A DNA stretch of 64,000 nucleotides from Meandrina meandrites (taxonomy: Eukaryota; Cnidaria; Anthozoa; Scleractinia; Meandrinidae): NCBI GenBank assembly GCA_963693305.1, contig OY855904.1, positions 48,525,761 through 48,589,760 on the forward strand. Reading direction: 5' to 3'. Below, one piece after another: positions 23,301-35,300 of this stretch. The notes beneath the pieces are model-generated. The model searched no databases and had not been told where the DNA came from. It saw only the letters and a program-made list of their open reading frames with translations. The position numbers and the translations under genes are program-made. Position 1 is the stretch's first letter, and each line of letters begins with the position of its first letter.

Positions 23301-26300
23301 TCAAAAGTCAAAGGGACCACAGACAAGAATGAGACAGAAATTACTAGATCCTTCAACTCCAGGACTAAATCTACATATACACCCCTGGAACTGCAGTATC
23401 TTGAAGTGAAATCTAAATACTCTGACATCATTTTATTCGTGGAGTGTGGCTACAGGTACAGATTCTTTGGAGAGGACGCCGAGGTAATATTGCAAGAATT
23501 AAAAACAGCTTCCTTGTAATAAAGATAACTCAGATTGTATTAATATTTTACTAAAGGTAGTCTCGTCTGATACAGCAGTTGGTATATCAGCTGATAGTTG
23601 ACTGACATGTTGGTTGATAGTCGGCCAAATGTCAGCCAGCAGTCAGTCGGCACTCAGCCAATAATCAACAGTCATTCAGCCAATAATGAACTGATGCATC
23701 GACCAAACATCAACCAATTGCCGACCAACCATTGGCCCACTATGAAGAGTTGGCCAATAGTTGGTCGAACACTGGGCTGACGGTCATTTGGCACTTGTCC
23801 TATAATGGACCCATATATCGACCAAATATCGACCAAATATCAGCTGAATGATGGCTGATGTGTCCCCCTTACTGTTAACTAATATATCGATGATAACAAA
23901 AACTTAGTTTTGTACTCATAATTAAGTTAAATTTACAAGTTACATGTAAATCAGTATGTGAAAATCAAAGTGAGTATGTATGGCTACCCAAAATAACCAT
24001 AATGGGCTAATTAGAGACTGGGAAGCCATCGTTAGTGATGAGTTAGTGATCAGATTTATTGTAACATGTTGTTGATTAAAAAAAATACAAGAAAAAAAAA
24101 GAAAAAAAAATGGTTCAGCCACGAATTGTGAAAGGTGGCTTTGGTAATGAATTTACCATTTCAAAACAGCTTATAATGTGTGGTTTGAGAAAATATTCAT
24201 ACCCCCCCCCCCCCCCCCCATGGAAGGGATTTGCCCTATGACTCCCCACCCCTTCCAGAAATTCCAATTTAGCTTCATACTTTGCTTTAAATTTTGTGGT
24301 CTTTGAGACCCCCCCTCCTCCCCGGAATTTCCAATCTCTTCGGTGGGGGAGGGGGGGGGGGGGGTATGGATATTTTCTGGAATCATACAATCTTTACTGT
24401 CCACAAGTTCTGAAACAAAACTGTTCAACAAGTTAACACTTCTGTATTTAAACTGTTTTTATATTGTCTTTATTTCACAGATAGCGGCTAAGGAGTTGAA
24501 CATTGTGTGTCACATGGATCATAATTTTAACACAGCAAGTATACCCACACACAGACTGCATGTTCATGTCAAAAGGTTATTACATGACTGTGCCTTATTA
24601 AGCTAGGCCATTGTTTAAAACTTAATAAAACTTTTCTCTCTGTGGCACTAAAGCTGGACTATTTCCTGTCCCAAACAACCTAAATATGATACTATTTTGG
24701 CTTTTAAAATATTAGAATTTACGCAAATGTGAGGTTCATAGGGTTGGAAACTAAAATCTCGGAGCACTCGCCGTTTGGTCGAGTGACCTTCAAGCTGCAC
24801 TCGCCCAGATAATTTTTCACTCGCCCAGTCTCCTAGCTCCACACAAACACAGAAAACATTAAGCACCTTCTGTCTCCCTTCTTCTCCTCTTCCGCCCACG
24901 ACCATAAAATATCCAACTTTAATTTTTAATCACGTTTGACACTGTTCCTTAGTTTAAGGTCGTTTAAGGAATTTTACAAGGTTTCCATTGAGCTTCTAAG
25001 TTTATTTTCAAGGTCTCTTAATCATTTAGCGATTACCAAGCGAAGCTTTTTTTGTATGTTTGCGAACCATTAGCTGTGGACAGTGTAGATTTTTTCAAAG
25101 TGGAAAGTAGGAAAGTTATGCTTATTTTGAATGATATATTCTAGAGCTGAAAATCGCACTCGCCAAACCGGGCGAGTGATCCCTGATTTGTACTCGCCAG
25201 ACAGTTTTGATGCTCGCCTGAGCGAGTGGGCGAGCGCTAATGTCCAACCCTGTGTTCAGCCATTCATACAAAATGGCTAGTGCATTGGACGCTGCCAGAT
25301 GTTTACTGAAGCCCTGGCCAGAATCAGTGTGCAACATACTAAATGTACGTTGCTTTCACAGTATTGTACCCTTTTCAACCTACAGTTGGGTACCAGAGGG
25401 ACTAGCACTCCAGGCGGACAGCAATACTGCTATCTATTCAGGCTACAGAAACTACATATAGAGTTACAGCCAGTAAGCCCCATCCAGTTGAACTAGTAGG
25501 ATGTAATTGACAATCGACCAATACCCAATCTTTAAACTCAGTTGATGAATGACTTGCATGAATGATGACTTACATGTCTGATCTCTTTTCAGGTTGGTCA
25601 GTAAAGGTTACAAAGTTGGAGTAGTGAAGCAGACAGAGACAGCTGCCTTGAAGGCAGCAGGTGAGAACAAGAGCAAATTATTCACCAGAGAGCTGCAGGC
25701 ACTGTATACAAAGACGACGTTAGTTGGTGAAGGTATCCTTTTGTAAAAACTTAATATGTAACATTCCCAGCATTTAAAATTAATGAATTGCCAAATTATT
25801 CACTGTGTACTGACCTTAATTTAGGCGTGGTGGAGTAATGGTTATCAGTGCTTTCAATAAGCACCGACGGCCGACGAAAAGTGTCGGCTACTTTGCTCGG
25901 CGAAGTCGGCTACTTTTTCCCGTAAATTGAAGAAACTAGAGAAAGATCCTTTCAAACCTTGTTGATGCAGTCGGCTACTCTATTCGAACTAGCTGCCTAC
26001 TTCAAATTTTATTGAAACCCCTGGGTTATAATTAGTGCACTGGACTCCAGATCAAGCGGTCCAGGTTTGAGCCTGAGCCGGTATCATGTATTCTTGGACA
26101 AGACACTTATTGTAGTTTACTCACGCAGTGCCTCTCTACACTCAGGTGTATAATTTATTAAATGGGTACCAGCGAATTTACTGCTGGGGGTAACCCTGGG
26201 ATGGACTGGCATCCTATCCAGGGGGGGAGTAGAAATACTCCCAGTCTCTTCATGCTAACTGAAACTGGGATAAGCTCTGGCAAGATGGGCCACTAGTCTC

Positions 26301-29300
26301 TGCACAGGTCTACTTTGCCTAACTAACCTTAATTGTACAAAGATATGAAGACTGTGGAAGATTTGGATGAAACTGATCCTGTGGAGATGGGGAGTGGATA
26401 TCTTATGTGTCTCATTGAAGTTGATCCGCACGACTCAAAGACAAGCAGTGACAAGAAAATCTTTGGTTTAGTGGTAACTACATAATATCTTATTAAGGGG
26501 ACCACTCATTATTTAGAGGGTAGGGAGGGCTGGTGCAAGAAGAGAGGGTCAATGATTTTTCTGCAGGGAAAAAGAGGGGGCACATAAATTTATGCAAGCA
26601 CATTAGGGAGGTTTAAGGGAGTGAGAGTGGGTAAGAGGGGGGAGTGTCAGCAAAAAATGTGCTTCATAAAGGGGGGGGGGGGGGTGGGGTTAGGACAACT
26701 TGAACAGAGCCTCCCTTCATTTGCACCAGCCCTTACCCCCCCCCCCCCCCCCTCCCTAAATAATGAGCAGTCCCTAACCAAATGTGAGGGCCATACTGGT
26801 GGACTATCGGTTGGAAGTCAGACCAATGATAAGCATTCTCACTGATAGGCCAAGTTTAGCTAAATGCCCTCTTAGTCATGTAATAATTTATATATTTTAC
26901 TGAGCACTGTTGTAAGTTGTGGCCACAAGGGATCCACATTTCCTCAAGGTATCCATGACAATCCTGACAGCGGCAAGCACCAGGCACCATTCCACTGATG
27001 GAGTCAGTGGAATTACTTACCAACCAAAGAACTTACTAAATCCAAATGCTTACCCTATGAAAGGATGAGAGAAGTGGGAACAGGAAAGCTCAGCAAAGCT
27101 CAAGCAGGAGGCAAAACAGATAACTGCATGTCTGCATGTGGCTGGAACTTCAAGCATGTGATGCACCCACAAAGATACCCAACTTGAAATACACATGACT
27201 GCCATGAGGCACCACTGACTGTCAGCATTATTTGCTTGAGCCTAACTTAGCCTAAATTCCATTTATGGCAGGCTCCACATAATTTAAATAAACCCCTACA
27301 GCACTTCTGAGCAACATTTTCAATACCAAAGTTTTTAATTTCAAAATTTTAATCTCAATTGAACTTACCGGTAAATCCACAAATTTGAGCATGACTAACA
27401 TCCCTTATCCCTCCAAAACAATATTGACCAAAAAATTTCAGGTAGGATTTCTTTTTTTCACAGGCTGTTCAACCCTCTACTGGTGATGTTGTCTATGATG
27501 AATTTGAAGACGGGCCAAGTTACACAGAGCTGGAATCTCATTTTGAGCACATCAGCCCAGAAGAATTACTTCTTCCTGAATCTTTTACTGTACGAACAGA
27601 AAACTTCATCAGGGATTATGTTACAAGGGTGCAAAGGTTGGTCTTTTATAATTACTAACTAATTTTTCCCAGTCCCTGAGTGAACTCCCTCTTTGAATTC
27701 TTTGTTCTTGCTTGAAGTTTTTCAACCACAATACATGTATACAGGGAATATAGTACATTATTACCCACCTCAAGAAAGTTTTCAAATATGTTAGGGGGAG
27801 ATGAGAGTTTCAAATGTCAACATTTATAGAGAACATTATGAAGCTAAACTTGAATTTCCAGTGGAAGTGGGCAGGAGAGGGAGGGGGGGGGGGGGGTGGG
27901 GGTTACTTAGAGGCCTTCTGTTGGTCGGGGATACAGGATAATTTGACTTGATAAATTAACTGTAAGCTGAGTTTTGAAAGGAGGAGTGAAGCAGTCACTT
28001 GTTGGGGGTCAATGTGTTGTGAACACGTTTCTTTTGAAACTAGCTTTTAGCTTTTTTTGTACACTCCTTTTAGCTTTTAGCATCTTATTGCAGATTTATA
28101 AACATGTACGGCATTCTCCTGGGCCTTCATTTCTCATTACGTTATCCATGATTATGTGCCAGTGTGTTGGATTAACCAGTACAAGTCAGTTAAATTGCTA
28201 CATAACATTTATTATATGGCTACAATAGTATGCGCGCTCTGATTGGCTGATGAGCGGGCAAGATTTTCTTGTAATGACCGGGCATTATGAAAATTTTTCT
28301 TGCCTTAGCTTTTTATAACTTTGTAAGGGTCAAACACTTGTAAACACAGGTCAGTTTGTTTTGTGAAAATTAAAGTGGTTACATTTGCCCTAGATCTTGG
28401 CGTAATGAAGACAAAAATTGCCTCATGATCAAAGAAACCGTTTCTTCAGGTTTGGATCGCATGACCTCGAAAGACCTCTTGCACGCGCAAGCGGATATTG
28501 AAAAACGTTTCCCTTTTTTCAGCGCTAAAAAGGCCATATAATAAATAACTTATTAACCTCGTCCGTTCGGTCATTACAGGGAAATCTCAGACCTCAGCCT
28601 TGATGTATTGACCGAGCGATAGCGAGGTCAATACATCAAGGCCTCGGTCTGAGATTTCCCTGTTATGACCTCACTCTCGGTTAATACACTGTAGTAGTAT
28701 GTAATTTTATTTAATGTCTTGCAGACCAGAGGACAGTATCAGACTTGAAAGAATGCCTGATAAACTGTTTGATCATTCAGCGGCGCTGAATCATGTCACT
28801 GAATTCTATGACGAACAGACAGCCCCTGGGAGAAATGAGGAAATATGCAAAGTAAACATCACAAGAGACTCAAATGAGCAGGAAAAATGCTCAGCCTTGG
28901 AAATAATCCTCAAATTACCCAAATCAGTACAGACATGTTTTGCTGCACTTATCCACTATCTCAAAGACTTCAAGCTGGAAAAAATCCTTAGATTAACAAG
29001 GTAATTGTATGGTGGAATGTGTTGTTCCAAAACATACCCACTCATATCAACTGCATGGTTTTGAAGCGTTTACAGTGAAACCAACTCAACCAGGGCCACG
29101 TTTTTTGGCCAATCAAACGACAAGCTCAGAACAGAAGAATTGGAGTTTGTTCAACAGCAGTTAAATTTTCCCCTTAAAGTGATTGGTCCACTGATGAAGG
29201 AAGTCCAATTCTTTTGTTCTGAACTTGTCTTGTGATTGGCTAAAAAAACATTGGATGGCCCCAGTTGTGCTGGTTTCACTGTAAGTTGAAACCTCTCATC

Positions 29301-32300
29301 CATCTGGAAACTCCAGTTTAGCTTCAAACTTTCCTATTTTGAAAATTGTGGCTTTGGCTCAATCCCCTCCCTCTCAGAATTTTCCAAGGACTGTCCTTGC
29401 CATTGGTGTGGATATTTCCTAGAACGGAACAATAACATTGTTAGTTATTAACTTATAACCACCTCTCTTACATTTGCATGGCTGAGTGGCCATTTTAAGA
29501 GGTCTGATTTAACATTAATATTATATTTAATTATTATTTTTTTAATTTTATATTATAGTAACCTGACTAGGTTCTCCACTCAAAACAAATGCTTAAAATT
29601 AAGTGGGCAGACTCTGAGGAACTTAGAAATGTTCAAAAACCAGGTATTTAATCTTTATGAAGTGCTACAGTCTTTTCAGTTGGTAGTAAACATAAGTCTT
29701 GTCATTGTGAATTGGTCAGTATGTAGTTATACAAGGGTCCATACAGGTCATGGAAAACCTGGAAAGTCATGGAATTTTAAGATTATGTTTTCCAGGCCTG
29801 GAAAGTCATAGAATTAAAGTGTGGGTCATGGAAAGTCATGAAAATTGATGTTTTCAATTATTAAAATGTACAAAATAATGAAATTATTTTTTGGGGGTGT
29901 GAAGAAAATGGTAAAAACATTCCCAAAATGGCAGATGATTTCCAGGAAAATGGTCAAATTTAGGTCATGGAAAACTTGGAGAAGTCATGGAAAAGGTTAT
30001 GGAAAGTCTTGGAATTTTAAAAGCTCAAAAGAATATGAACGCTGTTGTAAATGCTCCCTGCCATTTTACCTTGTGATACATGGTTCTGTAGAAATTTCGA
30101 TTCTTTCTGGAATTAATCTTTGCAGTTGCATTGCATTGTACAAAAATTATTGCATTCACTGTCAGTTTTATTGTATAATCTTATTTACAGACTAATGGAA
30201 GTGAAAAGTCTTCCCTATTCTGGGTTATTAACCACACAACGACAGCCTTTGGCCGAAGACTTTTGAAGAAATGGATTTCACAACCACTACGTGATGTCAG
30301 GTACAATATTTGGACATGCAATCAAACTTCTTACGCCAAAGTATCAGAGGCATCCTTATTATGGAGTTGCCTTACAAAGGAGAGGTTCAACTCCACGTAC
30401 TGTTATCTTACTTTTTAATTCAATGTCCTTTAGTATAGTCAAAACCCTAGTGAAACTCATTTTTATAAATCAGGGAAGAAACCCTGTCTAAAGGTCAACA
30501 AATATAAGAGATACATCTTCTACCATAGAAACCATCCTGCTTAAATACATGCACCCAAAATTATAAACAATTATTGGATGAGGTTTTTGTGACATCCAGA
30601 ATAATCAAGGTCGAGGTAAGTGTTATGACTGTAATGTAGAATAGAATAGGCCAGTCTGACCTCTCTCCTACAGACAGGTCTGGCCTGGTTGAACCTCCCA
30701 GAATCACTGTCTTGTGTAAGTCTCCCGCTGACAAAGCTCAAGGCTACAACACCAAAGGAAGATGTAGCCATTGATATTAACAGGAAAGTATCTTTCCTAG
30801 CGAGATTGACAGACGGCTGGATGCTGTGGCAGAGCTGTGCAGTTCAAGTGCGTCATGTTTGTCATCGTTAAAGGGCTTTTTGACTCAGCTACCTGACTTA
30901 GAACGAGGATTGTGCACCATTTACCATAAGAAGGTTAGCTCCATATTCCTCATTCTGAATTCCTTTTGGCAGAACAAGAGATTACATGCAATTTTTGTCC
31001 ATTGGGCATTTGGATTCCTCATAATCAAGAAAAAAAAATGAAAAAAGGTTATTTTTTAACAATTTTCCCCTTTCCCATTTGTTAAATATAGGATAATACA
31101 TGGTTTCGCGGAGATATGAAATTTATCTTCGAGTGTTCAAATCGATAGCTCACGAGTGAGCGCAGCGAACGAGTGAGATATCGGATTTGAACACGAGAAG
31201 ATAAATTTCATATCTCCAAGAAACCATGTATTATTCTTTTTATTATATAAACCTACTAATTACGATGTTTTTGACGATTTTCCGAAGATTTCCGAAGATT
31301 TCCGAAGATTTCCGAAAATTTTCAAAATGTTGTCCGAAGGTTGTGCGAATGTTTCCGAACATTTTCCGAGAATTTCCGAAGTTTTCCGAAGATTGCCGAA
31401 GATTGCCGAAGAAGATCCGAAGATTTTTCGACTTAATATCGATTTACTTTGGCTCATTCAGCATTGGAACATGGCAAACTCTGCAAGCTGATTGGTCAAA
31501 AATGATATCACACATGTGTGGATATCATTTTTATCCACACATGTGGGATACCATTTTTCTCGATTTGCTACCACTCGCTATACCACTTCAGTTTATATAA
31601 TAAACTGCCATATGATACACAGTGGCATGCACATTGTTCATCTGCTCTCAAAAAATTCATTGTTTTCCTTTCTGCACGCATTGCAGGCCTAGTATCTAGG
31701 GCATGCAAAGCATACAAATTTGCTACCACTGTATTATTAAAAAAAAAAAAAGTATGATAGGCCCGCACTGCGTACAAATTGGGCACAAAGCTACAGAGCC
31801 CCATCTATGACTCTATTTCATGCCTATAATATTAGACTGACATCATTAGATTAATGTTATATTCATCTTTATCATTAATAAGTTTATTATTTTAAAATTA
31901 TTTCCGAGTCTCCTACAATGTAGTTAACATGTGTTTTCATTTCTTGAATTTGAAATCAAGCAAAAATACAGGATGCGTTTGATTACTTGCCAACTGAGGA
32001 TTTTGCTCTACTATGTGTTCATTTAACAGTGCACACCAGCAGAGTTTGTAGGAATAGTGAAATCCCTGGTAAAGCTCGCCAAACATCTTCAATCAAACAA
32101 GGAAGTCGCCATGAGCAAAATGGAATCTCCATTACTGAGAAATGTTTTCACAGAGGTACAGAAAATTTACTCTTGTAATATGAGGTTTATTTAGCGGTAA
32201 GATATATTATAATATGACTTCAGCTGGTATTTTGAGTCAATAGACTCAGGCCTGCGTACTGCCAGAAGAACAAAGCACGTGTGATAGACTGTTTTAATTG

Positions 32301-35300
32301 CAGTCATTTTGAAGCACGCCCGTATTACGTATTTTCACTCTAAAATGCATCATTGTTTAAAACAGTAGAAGGTGACTATCCACTGCTTCCGTCCTTGTTT
32401 AGGATACACGTACCTCAATTAATTTTCTTGTAATGCACTATGAGCAAGGGGGAGGGGTCAGGATAGAATTTTCACGCACGCTATGTTATACTATTGGGAA
32501 ACCTTGTGTGAAAATCAATGAAAATTGGAGAGTATTTAAATTTGTCTTAACAGGTTTAGTCCATGATGGTGGGTTTTATTTTTTATGGCCGATAATACCA
32601 ATTTTCTCCAATTTTTTATCAGGTTCCAAACTTTCTGGATGATGTTGGAGATTTTCTTAAACTGATTGATGAAAAGGCCGCCAAGTAAAGTACACTGTTT
32701 TGCATTATACCTCATTGTATTTCATTGTTAAGGTTGTAAAGTCAACTCTCGTTATATAGCGGAAACGCTCGGGACGTTGTTTAGTGTCCGAAATATCTAA
32801 GCAGTCGTTGTGAATGGAGGGTGAGGGCTAAAGAGTCTGGAAGGAAAAGGCACAAGCTGAAGTGAAAAAACAAAGTCTGTTGTACAGTTACTGAAGGAAT
32901 GGGTGCAACCCGGAAGTCTTTTGAAGTGTGTTTTGACGAGTTAAGAACAACACTCATGTCCGCAATTATGTCGGCTTTATCGAGAGTCAAAACAATAAAA
33001 TTGTTATTTGCAATTGGTACCACGAGAGTGTCCGTAATTCGATCCGTACTAGCGAGAGTCCGTAATAGCGGGAGTCATTTCCAGTCAAACCCCTACAGCT
33101 TTCGCCAGCGATCTGGATTTTGTCCGTAATAGCGGGGTTTCCGCACGCCAAAAGTTGACTGTATGTGGTAGGCTAGCGTCTCTTTTGACTAAAATGTGTC
33201 ATGAGTCAGAGATCAAGGTAACTAACGACTAGATAGAAAGGGCTAGGTATTACTCAAAGATTAGAAGTCTATGCAAGCTGAGTCAAAGGCTCTACACACG
33301 TACATCAAACCATTCCACAATTATAGGCATTCTCAGTGTGTTTTAAGTCAGTATAGAAAAAGCTGACTGTTGTTTTCTTTATGATTCTGTATAGAGAAGG
33401 CGATAAAACCAAGCTGTTTTGTGACCAGACAAAGTTCCCTCTGATACAGAAATGTAACCTGGTGAGCAGTGTAACTCTTTTTTCTTCTTTTTCACTGGAG
33501 CATGCAGGGTGACAAAAATACATGCATTTTTGTGAGTTGTGGGAGGGGATAACTTTTACATAAACATGACTGTTTTTTCTTTCCTTTTGTAATGTTAGCA
33601 TCATCATCGTCATCATTATCTAAATCGTAATAATTGTTCTGTGAAACGGAAATCAAATTTTTGATTTTGTAAATTGTGATGTTGTCTCCTTTACCCGTAA
33701 TTTTGTAAATTCACGAACCGAATAAATCAGTTTTAACTGTATTGTCCATGATTTGCACCACCCACCCGACCCTCACCACTCTCTATGTACACTCCACCTG
33801 CCTGTTTGTACTAAGTCTAACTTTCGTCAGTAAATAGCTAAGTGAATCATTGTTTCTCTGTAAATAAGCAAATTGAAAGGATTCTAGCAGACTTGAAGAG
33901 CCACCGTTCTGAGTTTAGACAGATTTTACGGCATCCATCACTGGATTATTGCTGTGTAGCTGGAAATGAGGTACGGTATTTTTGATTAGCGCGTTATTTC
34001 TGTAGAATTTTATCAAATCTACGCACCAACAGAGACACTGGTACAGGCAGTACCATTGCGACCTGGCAAAGTTTTTGATTGACATTGATTTTTGAGTTAT
34101 TTTTTTCAAAAAAATAACTCTTAGTCGGCGTGAAGACGTATTTGGCTATTAAGTGGGTGGATGTTGGATGTTGGTTGGGTGGATCATTCATGTATGTATT
34201 TCACACCAATCAGATTTGGGATTCTATCAAGGACCAATCAAATTGCGGCTTGTATATATGGATCGTTTTCATGAATATTTGTTTTGGATTCAAGGTACGG
34301 CCATCTTTGTTTTGCTACAGATTCGACCTTATTAGGCTGTGTTGGCCTGAAGTCTCTATTCCAGTTCTTGATTTTTATGTAGCTTTGGGTGAGAACATTG
34401 TGTGTGTGTTCTGAAACTGAAAAGTGTTTGGAAATTTCATGGTGGTGAAGGTGATTCTCTTGGTTTACCGAATTAAGTAGTTCAGTTGACGACAGAATAT
34501 GGGTATAGTATTTGTTGACCACTTCATTTACAATTTATGATGTTTTTGAGTAGAATAAATATGTGTATTGAGAATAAATTAAATGTTGTGACTTCCATTT
34601 TTTATGTCAGTGTTGTGTGTTTGCTCAACGTTTTGTTTTGGTCCCCAAATGAGAACAAACTGACGCACTGTGGGTTGTTTGTAAGGGCGAGTGTTAAAGA
34701 AATTAAACGAGAAATCTTTGAGATTCTAACCGCGCGGTGTTTAAACTGTTTTCTCTCGGTTAAAAGTATAGCATTAGTAGGAGCTTTGGCTAAGTAATAA
34801 CACGAGCGACCATAAACCTCTCAAGGTTTTCCCCCAAAGAATAACGTATTTGTAATAGGTTGAGGCAAGTGGGTTTATTTGGGTTCAAGAGTTGCCAAAT
34901 AATAGGTATTTTTGTGAGGTTGGAATGTGGTCGGAGAAGGTTCGACGTTTCCTGCTTAGGAATAGTAGTACTTCACATGGGCGGTCATGAGTTATTTATT
35001 GTACGATCGTTTGAAAAGCTCATAACGTGATGATGTTACAAGGGCACGTTTTGTCTGCTCGGCAAATATTAAATTTCCCCTCACGTGTTTTGACAAAGTA
35101 GTTGGATGACACGGAAAGAGAAAATCATCATTTGTGCCGCGAGTGAGGGCCGCAGGAAGGTATAGTAGTCGTTGTGCGAGTCTCGCATTTCAAGCTTCGC
35201 ATCCGATTGTTGATGGCTATCTTTAGTAGTATGGCGGTGCAATGCGGTTATTTCCGTACCAATGACGTAATGCTTGCAAGTGTTTACGTCGGCCAAATTT

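Noticed and set aside
26024..26095. A tRNA gene with anticodon-like loop and B-box
   Set aside because: The head is split by an insertion and runs into a SINE body, so it is tRNA-derived and not a tRNA gene.
30674..30800. Possible MSH3 exon from the frame [14 protein letters not shown] and on
   Set aside because: A TTTCCTAG acceptor at 30801 gives the expected [12 protein letters not shown] in phase, and the upstream part would break the frame with exon 9.
31263..31430. CRISPR-like repeat spacing
   Set aside because: The units are 10 bp, contiguous and decayed, with no spacers. The locus is an animal intron.
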